A program made the translations under genes and the position numbers. The notes beneath the pieces were generated by a model. The model was not told the origin of the DNA. It saw only the letters and a program-made list of their open reading frames with translations, and did no database searches. This document shows positions 45,028-57,080 of a stretch of 64,000 nucleotides of DNA, piece after piece; the first letter of the stretch is position 1, and each line of letters opens with the position of its first letter. Source of the DNA: Culex pipiens pallens (Eukaryota > Arthropoda > Insecta > Diptera > Culicidae); assembly GCF_016801865.2 (NCBI RefSeq), contig NC_068938.1:128071823-128135822 (forward strand), read 5' to 3'.

Positions 45028-46338
45028 TTTTTTTTTTAAATTAAATATTTGTCTATTGAACTTTCTTATAATAATTACATTTCATTTACATTCTGTATGG
45101 CTAAATGCTTTTCATCTTTGTTTTATTTTTTGTTTTATTTTTAACTGTTCACATTCATTTATTAACTTCAAATTATTTTACATTTTAACATTGAATCTTA
45201 TACATTTGGGTAAAAAAGGAAAAAAAATCACTTTATCAACTTATCCTAACTTAAAGCTAAAAAAAAGTAAATTCATTGAAATATTTAAAATCATTAGAAC
45301 GAGTAAACTACGAACTGTATTTTAAGATAAATCCTCCAAGCGTTTTTACTTGTTCCGCACGAGTTTTGCAACCACGCAGTGTTGTTGTTATCTCGATGAA
45401 AATGTTCAGAAGTTCTTGTGGTGAAAACAGGTCACTACTGCCTTCATTCTTTGATGCTGGTTGGTTTTCCCTCGGTTGCTGACTGAAGCCAGGAGGTGTT
45501 GTATTCTCTGCAACTCTTTGCCGCTGATTCAACGGCAATGGCTGCAGATTTGGAACCACTCGAACAGATCCCGCACCAGGTGACGCCAAAGCAGTCGTCG
45601 CTTGCTGCCGAATTTTTAAAAACTCAGCTCATTTTGGGCAGCTTCGATTCTTGGTCGAATGGTCGCCACCGCAATTGAAGCATTTGGCTTCGATATTCTC
45701 GTTGATTGTTTCGCAAGCTTGAGTTTTGTTGCACAACGACTCAAGCAAGCAGTTCGAACATTGCGTCACGTCACGGTGCACTGGACGATAACGTTCCCAG
45801 GTCACGATGATGTTGAAAATCGTCCGAACTGCTTTCAGCTCAGACGACGTTGTCGATCCTTTCTCGAAATGAACCAGGTTGATCACGATACTTGATGTCC
45901 TTGTTGTGTCTCGTCATCCTGAAGACTTCGATCACGTTCAACTTAAGAGTTTTGAGCTCTTCTTTCCGCACATTCACATCCATGTCGCACAGGCCACGGA
46001 GGACCTGTTTCATGAGGCGTTTACCTGGATCGTCATGGCTGTAGTATTCAATCTTTGTGTTGTTCAGGAAATCCCGAACGTAGTTGTAATCCTTTCTGGT
46101 AGGTAGCAGAATTTTGAGTCCATCAGCACACAAGCGAATGGAAGCTCGTAAAGCACCAGATTTGATAAACCCAGTCAGCCACTTTCGCACCGAGTCCGAT
46201 GACGATGTTTTCACAAAATTGGGTGGCAACTTTTCCCGTCGTTCCCGCCTCTTTTTCTTGTCGTGAGGCATTTTTTGCACTTTTTTTGGTGTTGGAGGGA
46301 CGCACGTCTGACTCGCTTCTTTGCTAATCGCAGACTCC
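45028..46338 (-). mobile_element. Gag-only LINE copy inserted in the D repeat
   Basis: A retroposed sequence of about 1.3 kb on the minus strand: short 5' leader, one ORF1/Gag-like coding region (broken), AT-rich 3' region and a 10-nt A tail (45028-45037 as T on the plus strand). Flanked by near-identical 11-bp words GTTAATCCAAC (45017-45027) and GTTTATCCAAC (46339-46349). No endonuclease or RT region is present although both ends look complete. Confidence 0.75.
45308..46269 (-). pseudogene. LINE ORF1 (Gag-like), frameshifted
   Basis: Three consecutive minus-strand segments in different frames: 46269-45840 (starts MPHDKKKRR, then a PRE-type region), 45886-45629 (knuckle CFNCGGDH...C) and 45589-45308 (C-terminal LFSPQELL and TRAEQVKTLGG). 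Together they follow the order of a Jockey-type ORF1. At least two frameshifts separate them, so it is no longer coding. Confidence 0.75.
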
Positions 46339-46342
46339 GTTT

Positions 46343-46430
46343 ATCCAACTCGGCAGAGCCTCGTGTACGACTCGTGCTTAAAAATCCACTTTTTTGCACC
46401 TTATTGTTTAAACTACTATTTTGCGTTTCT
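46343..46430. repeat. D-type repeat, right part
   Basis: Resumes ATCCAACTCGG, then CGTACGACTCGTGCTTA-like sequence: the other half of the D hairpin interrupted by the gag-only LINE. Confidence 0.6.
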
Positions 46431-46682
46431 CTTTGTTTGTTGTTGTTATAATTAACAACGATAAACTTTTTCAAAACTTTTTTTTTCGTAAAATTGCGAT
46501 TACACGTGATGATTACAGTTGACTCTCTTACTGTCGATTTTCTCGATATCAATATTGCTCTACATCGACAAATTTGACTTTTCGTTCTATAATTTGATAC
46601 CTCCCGCTCTTGACGGTCCTTTCAATATCGACAACGGAGAACTCAACTGAACAAGCAAACCCCTTATGTTTATAAATCTTTT

Positions 46683-46819
46683 TTTTGCCTTCCTCACTGA
46701 GGTAAGGCTATAATCCTGCTCTAAAAATGAACTTCGTATAAAAACGTCGTAGACCCACCTTCATGTATACATATCGACTCAGAATCGAAAACTGAACAAA
46801 TGTCTGTGTGTATGTGTGT

Positions 46820-46904
<85 letters not shown>

Positions 46905-48954
46905 ACCAACAAACTAGCTCATGTTTCTCGGCACTGGCTGAACCGATTTGACCCGAACTTGTTGCATTCGACTTGGTTTAGGGTCCCATAGATCGAGTTT
47001 TATACAGATTGAAGTTTCGATAAGTAGTTCAAAAGTTATGTATAAAAATGTGTTTTCACATATATTTGGATCTCACTTAACTGTATGTAAACTATGTCCG
47101 GGTTCATCATCCGACACATCGTTGGTTAGGTTATCAAAAGACCTTTTCAACGAGTCCAAAACATTGAAGATCTGGCAACCCTGTCTCGAGATATGGCCAC
47201 TTAAGTGATATTGATATACTTTTTTGAAGCCGGATCTCACTTAAATGTATGTAAACTATGTCCGGGTCCATCATCCGACCCATCGTTGGTTAGGTTATCA
47301 AAAGACCTTTTCAACGAGTCAAAAACATTGAAGATCTGGCAACCCTGTCACGAGATATGGCCACTTAAGTGATATTGATATACTTTTTTGAAGCCGGATC
47401 TCACTTAAATGTATGTAAACTATGTCCGGGTCCACCATCCGACCCATTGTTGATTAGGTTATCAAAAGACCTTTCCAACGAGTCCAAAACATTGAAGATC
47501 TGGCAACCCTGTCTCGAGATATGGCCACTTAAGTGATATTGATATACTTTTTTGAAGCCGGATCTCACTTAAATGTATGTAAACTATGTCCGGATCCACC
47601 ATCCGACCTATTGTTGGTTAGGTTATCAAAAGATCTTTTCAACGAGTCCAAAACATTGAAGATCTGGCAACCCTGTCTCGAGATATGGCCTCTTAAGTGA
47701 TATTGATGTACTTTTTTGAAGCCGGATCTCACTTAAATGTATGTAAACTATGTCCGGATCCACCATCCGACCCATTGTTGATTAGGTTATCAAAAGACCT
47801 TTCCAACGAGTCCAAAACATTGAAGATCTGGCAACCCTGTCTCGAGATATGGCCTCTTAAGTGATATTGATGTACTTTTTTGAAGCCGGATCTCACTTAA
47901 ATGTATGTAAACTATGTCCGGATCCACCATCCAACCTATTGTTGGTTAGGTTATCAAAAGACCTTTCCAACGAGTCCAAAACATTGAAGATCTGGCAACC
48001 CTGTCTCGAGATATGGCCCCTTAAGTGATATTGATGTACTTTTTTGAAGCCGGATCTCACATAAATGTATGTAAACTATGTCCAGATCCACCACCCGACC
48101 CATTTTTGATTAGGTTATCAAAAGACCTTTCCAACGAGTCCAAATCATTGAAGATCTGGCAACCCTGTCTCGAGATATGGCCCCTTAAGTGATATTGATG
48201 TACTTTTTTGAAGCCGGATCTCACATAAATGTATGTAAACTATGTCCAGATCCACCACCCTACCCATTGTTGATTAGGTTATCAAAAGACCTTTTCAACG
48301 AGTCCAAAACATTGAAGATCTGGCAACCCTGTCTCGAGATATGGCCCCTTAAGTGATATTGATGTACTTTTTTGAAGCCGGATCTCACATAAATGTATGT
48401 AAACTATGTCCAGATCCACCACCCGACCCATTTTTGATTAGGTTATCAAAAGACCTTTCCAACGAGTCCAAATCATTGAAGATCTGGCAACCCTGTCTCG
48501 AGATATGGCCCCTAAAGTGATATTGATGTACTTTTTTGAAGCCACATCTCACTTAAATGTATGTAAACTATGTCCGGATCCACCATCCGACCTATTGTTG
48601 GTTAGGTTATCAAAAGACCTTTCCAACGAGTCTAAAACATTGAAGATCTGGCAACCCTGTCTCGATATATGGCCACTTAAGTGAAATTGATATACTTTTT
48701 TGAAGCCGGATCTCACTTAAATGTATGTAAACTATGTCCGGGTCCATCATCCGACCCATTGTTGGTTAGGTTATCAAAAGACCTTTCCAACGAGTCCAAA
48801 ACATTGAAGATCTGGCAACCCTGTCTCGAGATATGGCCTCTTAAGTGATATTGATGTACTTTTTTGAAGCCGGATCTAAAAAATAGATGAAACTTGTGTA
48901 CAGCTATTGTTGTGAGGAAGGCTCCAACCACATAGGTGGATTAAGTTAGTTTTT
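46683..48954 (+). mobile_element. S element, copy 3
   Basis: Same termini and internal order as copies 1 and 2. The unique region is almost identical to copy 1. The microsatellite has expanded to an almost pure (TG)n run of about 75 bp (46823-46900). The array has 11 units. T-runs occur at both outer edges in all three copies, so the exact boundaries and any target duplication are unclear. Confidence 0.82.
47065..48868 (+). repeat. 164-bp tandem array, 11 units
   Basis: Units at 47065, 47229, 47393, 47557, 47721, 47885, 48049, 48213, 48377, 48541 and 48705, exactly 164 bp apart. Units at 48049, 48213 and 48377 share CACATAAATG and CCAGATCCACCACCC variants, marking a recent local multiplication. 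Confidence 0.92.
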
Positions 48955-48963
48955 GTCTTAATT

Positions 48964-49179
48964 CCCAAGTAACATTTTTTTCCAGGAGTTCTACAAAAGC
49001 TCTTCAAGATAGCTACAGCATAGCAGTTTGGACCGCGGTAGGATAAAATTCTCTTCAAAACTTCTTCAGGAGTTTGGAAGAGTACTTGAAGAGTTTTATC
49101 CTACCGCGGTCCAAACTGCTATGCTGTAGCTATCTTGAAGAGCTCTTGTAGAACTCCTGGAAAAAAAATGTTACGTGGG
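48964..49179. mobile_element. 216-bp near-perfect palindrome
   Basis: Arms of about 95 bp, from CCCAAGTAACATTTTTTTCC inward to ACCGCGGTAGGATAAAA, mirrored almost exactly by 49090-49179. The loop is about 25 bp. Ends resemble TIRs (CCCAAGTAAC and CCCACGTAAC), so it is probably a MITE that copies as a hairpin. No clear target duplication. Confidence 0.8.
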
Positions 49180-49595
49180 TTGTCTGCTCTACAACTAGAA
49201 ATTGTTACAATCAAAAAAATAACAACAAGCCCCAATTTTTTTTACAGTTCAGTTACGAAAAATGGCAAAGTTTTAAAACTAGTTTTGCATTTTGTACGAT
49301 AAAAAATACGTTTTTTTTTTCAGAATATTGAGTACGCCATCAAATCGGGCGTCCAATTCTACAATAAAGATGCTTTGACAGCAAATTTCCATACCACCAC
49401 CATTTCAAGTTGCATATCATTGATCAAAAAGCAAGGGGTCGTACTGGCCCTCCTTCACAAAATATCGAAAAATGGTCACCGGGTTCGTGATCAGGGGCCA
49501 AAATTACCCCTTTGTTGCAATTTTACAAAAAATGAAAAACTGGGACATTTTGATTTGGTAACTTATGTTGGTGTTTCAACTTTTAGCAAAATATG
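49180..49595. other. Non-coding stretch
   Basis: AT-rich with no recognisable gene. A 101-codon plus-strand frame at 49375-49680 runs into the C element and has no known domain. Confidence 0.35.
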
Positions 49596-50314
49596 TGGGT
49601 TATGCCGTGTCAACTGGATACACTTTTGGACTCGACCTTTACCAATTATGACCAAACATGGAGGCAACGTTCATCTATAGATAGTTAACATAAAACTCAA
49701 GTTAGGTGCTGATTGGACCATCCCTCCAGGGATGCCAGATACACAGATTTGTCTGTGTTTCACAGACATTTGAGCTCGTGTCAGACATTTTTTGAGGTAC
49801 ACAGACTTTTTAAAAACTTCATTAAATTGTTATTTTGTTAAAATATCAATCGAAACTTATTTCGTTAGTCTTCAAATGCTTAAAAACACAATTTTTGATA
49901 GATTTCTTTGACTGTAAATTGATTTATTTGAATTTTAGACAAACACACAGACATACACAGACTTTTTCACAGACATTTTAAAAAATCATGTGGCATCCCT
50001 GCATCCCTCTTTCTTTGGCAGCGCCCTCTTTTTTTGACGATTTTCTAACCAAATAAAATTTTGTAGGGCTGATTCTCAGCAATAGTTTGGATAAGTTTGA
50101 AATATGCATTGATTCTTATGTAAAATTGTCACGTTCAATCAAATAATATCACGTTTTAAACCATAAACTGCAAAGAAACAATATTGAAATGCGTTTGAGG
50201 GTTTATATTTTATGTTTGATGAATTCCTTGGACAATTTCCTATAAAATGCAATCAGAAGGAAGTCTTTTGGTTTAAAAGTTGGAAAGTTACGAGTAAAAG
50301 AGTCAAAAGATTTT
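49596..50314. mobile_element. C-family remnant, copy 4, hosting a hAT MITE
   Basis: TTAT at 49589-49592 is followed by a slightly shortened C terminus, then the outer arm (GACTCGACCTTTACCAATTA). The arm is interrupted by a hAT MITE (49727-50001), then the inner arm resumes. It is cut off by an A-family arm at 50315. Confidence 0.7.
49727..50001. mobile_element. hAT-like MITE with perfect TIR and 8-bp target duplication
   Basis: 275 bp; perfect 11-bp terminal inverted repeats CAGGGATGCCA. Perfect 8-bp duplication CATCCCTC (49719-49726 and 50002-50009). The interior is AT-rich with repeated CACAGAC words near both ends. Non-autonomous. Confidence 0.9.
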
Positions 50315-50845
50315 CAGCAATTCCTCACGAAAACAGCATAATTCGAAGAAAAAAAGTTTCCCGATCGGGCTCAAATTTTTCTGGGGGTTTCTTGGTCAAA
50401 ATAATTACACTCTTATTTTTTTGTTTGGCCATTAGGGTGGCCTACGCCGTGTTAGGGTGGTCCGAAAAATTGCCATTTTCGTCGATTTTCGCAAAAACCA
50501 CTTTTTTCAAAATTCATAAATCCGCGCCATTGATTAGTTTGGCTATCTAGGAAAAATAGTAAGAAGTTTAAAAAATTTAGCTTAATATTTGAAAGGGTCG
50601 TATGAAAACTTAAAATGCTGTTTTGAAGGTCTCGGGACCAAAGAGCCTATGTCTGAAAATATTTTTATCCTGATTCCATGGAATATTTTACGTAATATAT
50701 CAAAAAGTGGTAAAGTCATGTTTTCAATTTTTCTGAAATACAATTTTTTGAAAATAAAAACTGGGTTTTTCGACGCGAGAAAACGGGAAAAAAATCGACT
50801 TTTTCACTAAACCTGTGATAGCTTGAAAATTTTGAAGGCTTGATT
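50315..50845. mobile_element. Foldback family A, one-armed copy
   Basis: Starts CAGCAATTCCTCACGAAAAC and follows the left arm and part of the loop of copy 12380-13494, including GCCTACGCCGTGTTAGGGTG. The second arm is absent. Confidence 0.75.
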
Positions 50846-53117
50846 TGAACACGTTGGAGAGCAATGGATGCAAAAAAGATTGGACTTTAAATTAAACTAA
50901 ACACTTTCTGATTTTTTTATAAACGGTTGGAGGAAAATGTAAATGTGCGTAGTAGAACTCCTTTGAAATAAATAGTAGTTATTCAAATTAATGCTAAAAA
51001 CTAAAAGCTTTTAGTAAATGGCTCTAAAATACAATATATCAGGTGAAACAAAAATTGTCACAGCATAACTCGATAAAAATTCAACTAAACCAACAAACAT
51101 TCGAATCAATTGAGTTTCGTTAAACTCATCATCTCTGCTGCTGCTGCTGTTGCTGCAACCCCTGCCCTGTGAAAGCCTTCCAACAAATATCAATTTCTGG
51201 CATAAATATTAATTTTCCAATTTGGATCCATCATAATATCTCGCACATTTTCACGATGTTTCCTTCCGATCTGCCGGGGGTGGATTCACCCTCTGACGAC
51301 GATGACGATGACGAGGGCACAACATTAGATTAAATTGAATCTCATAACTGCCGACGAGTGCTGCTCTACACTACACTATGCTGCTGCCGCTGATGCTTCG
51401 TTGGCTGTCATTGCGAAGAAAATCAAATTTACATTTTTCGTCCCACAATGATGTTCGCCATCCCTGCCACCAACCACCCACCCATTCTTTGCTGACTGAT
51501 GCTTTTGGGATGTTTGGGACAGAGAGAGAGAGAGAGAGTGTGCGATTGATGAAAAAATTCTATAAAAAAATACAACAGCAACGAAAAAAGTTCACTCAGA
51601 CAAGAGAGACAACGAAATAAAAAAAAATGAGAAAAATATGCGCTGTCGAAATCACTGTTGAGGCGAATATTTCATCTAACGAGTGTTTTTCACTCGTTGT
51701 CAACTGATTTTCGCATGTTTGAAATATTTGCACAAATGAGCTGACGATGGGGTGTGGGCGGTCCCGCGTTCAAAACCTGGGAGTTGTGGGGGAGGGGTTG
51801 CAGGACGAAAGGGAAATGATTTATTCACAATACAATATAATAACAAGGACGATGCGCGCCAGTGATGTCTTGTTCAAGCCAGGAGTATGCTGGGGAGTGA
51901 TTTTTTGTTCACTTTCAACTAGGATGTTGAAAAAATCAAACATAATTGTGTCTCATGCATTATTCAATCCTTTAACGCGGTGTTGTTGAATCGATGCATA
52001 ATGGAAATAAAGGTCCATGCTAATGAAGCTTGAAGTTTGCTTTGAAGTTTTGAAGTTTTTTTTAGTTTTTAAGTGTTTTTATTTTTATTTTTTATCATCA
52101 TAATCATCAATTTTGCAAAATTTCAATTTTATATTTTTGTGTAATATTTCTTGAATTTTCTAGCAAACCCTGTGTGAACACTCGCATCTTCCAGTTAAGA
52201 TAAATGTGTTTATTTCCGTCAAAATAATGTGCTGCTATCTTCACAAGAAATCCTAAAGCTCCGATAATCATTCACATCCTTCACCCATCATTATTTCTTT
52301 CAAAAGAAAGAATGGTAAAGCTCCAACAAAAAATCTCTCAAAAACTGTTCAACCTCAATCATCTACACTGGGGAGTGAAAAAGGGCGGTAAAAACCTGCA
52401 CGGAATAGAAATATATCAAAACTCACCACCACGCTTTACGAGTTGCACTTTTACCCTTCAACACTCTCACCCAAGCAAGAAACCAACCTGAAAGTCCTGT
52501 GAGGGAAATGGCTAAACCTGTCAGGCACAATAGAAAAAAAATCGCCAAGCTGGAAGCTTTTCCCACCGGGGAGGAAAAGAACGAAAAATCTTTCGCCCGA
52601 AGAACAAACATAAAGCGAACCGGAAAAGGTATTGAATCCATTAAAATTGATTGGCTTTTCCCTTGGATGATGCCTGCTGCTGCTTCCGACTTCGGACTTT
52701 GGACTTTGGGAAAGGAAAACCTGCGTGCGTTTTATCTCTCTTTGCCACTGCCGCCACTGCCATATAAAGCGATTTCGATTTGGGCAACGTCCTGCTGCTT
52801 CCTGTCCCGCAGCTTCCGCGATAACCGTCAACTGGGGTGCAGTTGGATGAGCTCTTTGAAATTTCATAGCAGGCCTGCTGCTATATTATTTTGACCGTCC
52901 ATTTTTTAATGATTTCAATAATGAAATCGATTCTCAAATATAACTGGCTAGTAAATTTAATAAAAAAATGTTACGTTTATTTTGGAATTAAAGTAATCAT
53001 CTCAACTTCCTTTCTTAACCTGATACAAAGTGTTCAACTTAAAGACTATAGTTTTAAAAAATATTAAAAATTACAATTACAATTCAAAAACATATTTAAA
53101 AGCCGCTTTTACCTCAA
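50846..53117. other. Non-coding stretch with GC-richer islands
   Basis: 51120-51420 has (CTG)n and (GAC)n short repeats; 51500-51560 has a (GA)n run; 52440-52880 is GC-richer with frames on both strands that overlap and lack recognisable domains. Possibly regulatory or intronic DNA. Confidence 0.35.
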
Positions 53118-54248
53118 TCCAGGTCAACTGGGAACACTTTTGGACTCGAACTTCACCGATTTGGACCAAACTTGGAAGGAACGATTTTCGATCGATAGTT
53201 AACAGAAATCTAAAGTTGAGGAGCAATAGCGTAAAGCGTGAAATAGAGGTGGTATAGAATGTCTTCGAATAGATCAATACATTAGATGAGGAAAAAAGGT
53301 GCGGAAGGTCAAGTGCAACCTGAGCAACGTTGTCCGTGTGCAGGTGTGTCTGCATGTGTTGCATGGACAAGACAAGAACCGGAAACCTGAGCGCAGCACA
53401 GCGGCTTGCTGAGTGTATCATCTTTTACGGTGCATTGTCCGCCAACGAATGTTAGCAGCAAAGGATTATCTGGTGAGATCAAACCATATAACATGCAGTA
53501 CGAGACAGTTAAATTTGAAATAACTAAATACGCGCCGAATAGCAATCGGAAGTCAAAATATAACGTTTGAATCAAATTGGTACAAACGTTCTATTGGGGC
53601 GGGGCTTGTCGGTTCAGCTGAGGTACCTCGCGCATGGCTAGCCTGCGTAGAAATGGGTCACCGAAGTTCGGCAGAGCTAACACCTACCAAATGCCTATGC
53701 GAGTTATTTGCATGTACAGTTAAAATAATACTGAGAAACATGGAAACAACTTAATTTGTAAGATGCGACCGCGTGGTCCCGTTTGGCTGGTTGCACACAC
53801 ACACACATAGTTAACAGAAATCTTTAGTTTAGTTCCGATTAGACCAGCCCTCTTTCTGATTGACGATTTTCTAAAAAAAAAAATCTCGAAAGACAAAAAG
53901 ACTTTCTTCTAGTTGCATTTTCAAGAAAATTGTTCAAAAAATTCATTAAACATAATATAACAAACCTCAAATGCCTTCCAATATTGTTTTTTTGGCAGTA
54001 AGGGACCATACATATACCACGTAGAAACTTTTTTGAAAACTCAGACCCCTCGTGGATAATTTTCATACAAAACTAATCTTTTATTGTATGGATCGTGACC
54101 AATCGCAAGGTGTTTCACACCACAGAAAAAGGGATGGTACAATTGGCACCAAACTTGAGATTTCTGTTAACTAGATGAACGTTCCCATCAAGTTTGGTCT
54201 AAATCGGTGAAGGTCGAGTCCAAAAGTGTACCCAGTTGTCCAGGAATG
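53118..54248. mobile_element. C-family copy 5 hosting a retroposed insertion
   Basis: Outer arms are CCAGGTCAACTGGGAACAC at the left and GTACCCAGTTGTCCAGGAAT at the right. The left arm is split by a 595-bp insertion (53212-53806). Diverged relative to copies 1 and 2, and TTAT is not preserved at its ends. Confidence 0.75.
53212..53806. mobile_element. 595-bp insertion with 17-bp target duplication, origin unknown
   Basis: Flanked by perfect copies of ATAGTTAACAGAAATCT (53195-53211 and 53807-53823). It ends in a (CA)n run at the right. No TIRs and no frame with a known domain. The length of the duplication points to LINE-type retroposition of some RNA, a SINE or a truncated LINE. I do not recognise the source. 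Confidence 0.78.
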
Positions 54249-55223
54249 ACCCACAATTGAAACGAAAATTATCTCCTTCAAATATACTTTTTGCAGCACA
54301 ATCCAGAAAAAAAGAATATTTAAAAAAAATATAATTAAATTTGTTTTACAATGTTTTCTAATTTTTCATGTTCAAGAAATCTTTTGAATAATTTCTTGAG
54401 AAACTTTTTTTGCCCTCTGATTTTTCGAAGAATTTTTAAAATCAAATTTGAAATAGCTTCACATTAAACAAATTCATATAATGATACAAAACGGTGTAAT
54501 AAATTATTGTTGGAAAATTTTCCGAATGAAGCCTGTCCAGAGGATTATTACCCTCTTTAAATTTAATTTTTATTTTACTCATAAAATATTTAATGAAACA
54601 AAGCAAAAACTATACCAAATTTGATCCAAATTGGAGTACTTTTGATTCGAAAACTGGCTTTTGATAAAATCACTGTTACTTTTGATATTTTTTTCAGTGT
54701 TTAGTTAATTCATGTAATAGGGAAATTAAATTTTTTCAATCAAATGATTACAAATTCTTATGGGCTAACATATATCATGTTACAAAGTTCAAACAACGTT
54801 TTTGGGGCAATTAAAAATATATTTTTCAATTTTTCAAATTCGTAAACTGTCTTAATTTATTGCATAAAAAACAACAAGTAAAAGATATTGAAAACGATAA
54901 ACACATAAAACGATAGAAAAGCCCTCTATCGAAAAATTGATTATTTTGTACTATTTTATGCTAGTTTTGACTTATTTCACTAATTTAAAAAAATATAAAA
55001 TTTTACAAAAGGAATGACTTACAGTCGATGAAATTTAATTGAGTGTTTTATGTCGATAATTTATTTCATGAATTTATTATTTTCTATACATCTGTTTTTA
55101 ATTCTGGAAAATAAAAAAATATTTTCTCTGTCAAAAATATTTTGACAGAAATCCTTCTACAAGTTGATTCAACGTAACTAATTTTGGTGATGATTCGTAT
55201 GATTGTAATTATTGCATATTAGC
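54249..55223. other. AT-rich DNA, nothing recognised
   Basis: Very AT-rich with no supported gene or repeat structure. Confidence 0.45.
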
Positions 55224-55626
55224 CTGTCCCATTTTGAGGTCATGTCGAGGAATTTCAGGTGCTCACTTCTCAAATGATAGATTATGGTGTTAGGAACAAT
55301 GTTTTCTTCGACAAGAAAAAATAATAAAATATATTCTCTCACCACATATTCGAATATTGATAGTGCATCTTAATCTATGGACAAAAACCTATCGTTTAAG
55401 CAAAATACACACCAGATTGAATTTGTTTTTGTATTGAATCCAAGCGATTTTAGAAAATTTGTTCAAAAAAGTGACTTTTTTGAGTAAATCGAAAATGGGG
55501 TGGGAGAATATATTTTATTATTTTTTCTTGTCTAAGAAAACACTGTTCCTAACATCATAATCTATCATTTAAGAAGTGAACACCTGAAATTCCTCGACAT
55601 GACTTCAAAATGGGGAAAGGCTATAA
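55224..55626. mobile_element. Small foldback element
   Basis: Inverted arms of about 130 bp: CATGTCGAGGAATTTCAGGT at the left and ACCTGAAATTCCTCGACATG at the right, with further pairing through GATAGATTATG and AATATATT. The loop is about 130 bp. It abuts the truncated start of the divergent S element, so it may have inserted into it. Confidence 0.75.
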
Positions 55627-57080
55627 AATAACTCGAAAAATGAACTTCTCAATTAGACCTCCTAGACCCACCTTCATGTATACCTATCGACTCAAAATCA
55701 AATTCTGAGCAAATGTATGTGTGTGTGGTGGGATGTTGATCAAAAAATTGTCACTCGATTATCTCGAGACTGGCTGAACCGATTTTGTCCGTTTTGGCCT
55801 CATTTGATCCGGCTTGGAGTCCCATAAGTCACTATTAAAAATTATGCAGTTTAGTTAAGTACTTCAAAAGTTATGCTAAAAAACAATTTTCACTAAAGTC
55901 CGGAAGATTGTAAAAGAAAACCTGTCATGTTATACATTTTTAGAAAGGTATTTGAAAGACCTTTCCAACGCGTCCAAGACATTGAAGATCTGACAACCCT
56001 ATCAAAAGTTGTAAGCACTTAAGTGTTATTTATGAACTTTTTGGAGGCCGGATCTCAGATATTTGATGAAACCGTTGTCCGGATCTCTCATAGGACATAT
56101 CGTTGGATAGATAATCAAAAGACCTTTTCAACAAGCACGATTTGGATTGGGGATCTGGCTACCCTATCATAAGGTGTAAGCATATTTGTGCCCTGCAATA
56201 TGAACACTATCCAATAGGTTGGGTACGGATTTCGAAAAGTTCTCAGATCAAGTTCTGGTGTGGTTCCCCTTGTAGGGCATACCCAAAGGGACTCTCACGC
56301 CAAATTTCAGCTCATTTGGTTGAAAACTGGCTTGTCTCAAGCGGGTTCAAGTTTACATGGAAATTACTATGGGAAATTTTGAATTTTCATTGATTCGCTC
56401 CTACAGGCCTGGGGAAAACATGTAGAAACTTCTAGGATGGCCAGAAATGAGCGGAATCGTCTGGAGAACAACTTTCCCTAAGAGTCCAGGTCGATTCGTT
56501 CTACCCCCATCGAGCTCAACGGCAATACATCCGAGGTTTTCGGAACCAACGGTTTTCCCCAGAAAAGTATCAAATTTTCCTTAGCATGCTATGAATGCTT
56601 GATGAACACCACGACGCCACATGTCAAACAGCTACCACGTGATTTTAAAATTTGCACCACAACAGTTTTTTTTCCTTATTTGTAGGTTCAGAATACAGCT
56701 AAATAGCATCAGGATCACCATAAATGACAATTCTATAGTTCAAAAAGTAATAAAAAGTAATTTTTATAGACGATGCTAGTCCACGTGGTAGTAGTAATTT
56801 CCATGTAAACTTGAACCCGCTTGAAACAAACCAGTTTTCAACCAAATGAGCTGAAATTTGGCGTGAGAGTCCCTTTGGGTATGCCCTACAAGGGGAACCA
56901 CACCAGAACTTGATCTGAGAACTTTTAAAAATCCGCACCCACCCTACTATCCAATCTAGTGGTATGAATAATGAGTCAAATTGATAAAACACTGAAAAAC
57001 ATCGCCCTTTTGTGTCTATTTTGGATATCACCCTTTAAATGTGAGGAAGGCACCAACCACCCTAGGGTGGATTAAGTTAC
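55627..57080 (+). mobile_element. Divergent S-type element with about two diverged units
   Basis: Keeps the S order: CCACCTTCATGTATACC, a short (TG)n, GGCTGAACCGATTTTG, then two diverged units with GGCCGGATCTC and AAAGACCTTTCC. It ends GTGAGGAAGGC, the hairpin CCACCCTAGGGTGG and ATTAAGTTA. The 5' terminus is lost at the adjoining foldback. Interrupted by 56216-56945. Confidence 0.7.
56216..56945. mobile_element. Foldback element with 10-bp target duplication
   Basis: 730 bp; inverted arms of about 170 bp (AGGTTGGGTACGGATTT and, inverted, AGGGTGGGTGCGGATTT). Flanked by perfect 10-bp copies of ACTATCCAAT (56206-56215 and 56946-56955). A duplication of 9-10 bp suggests a Mutator-like mechanism, but no transposase is present. 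Confidence 0.82.

Noticed and set aside
46721..46912. Thr-His repeat protein frame
   Set aside because: Translation of a (TG)n microsatellite.
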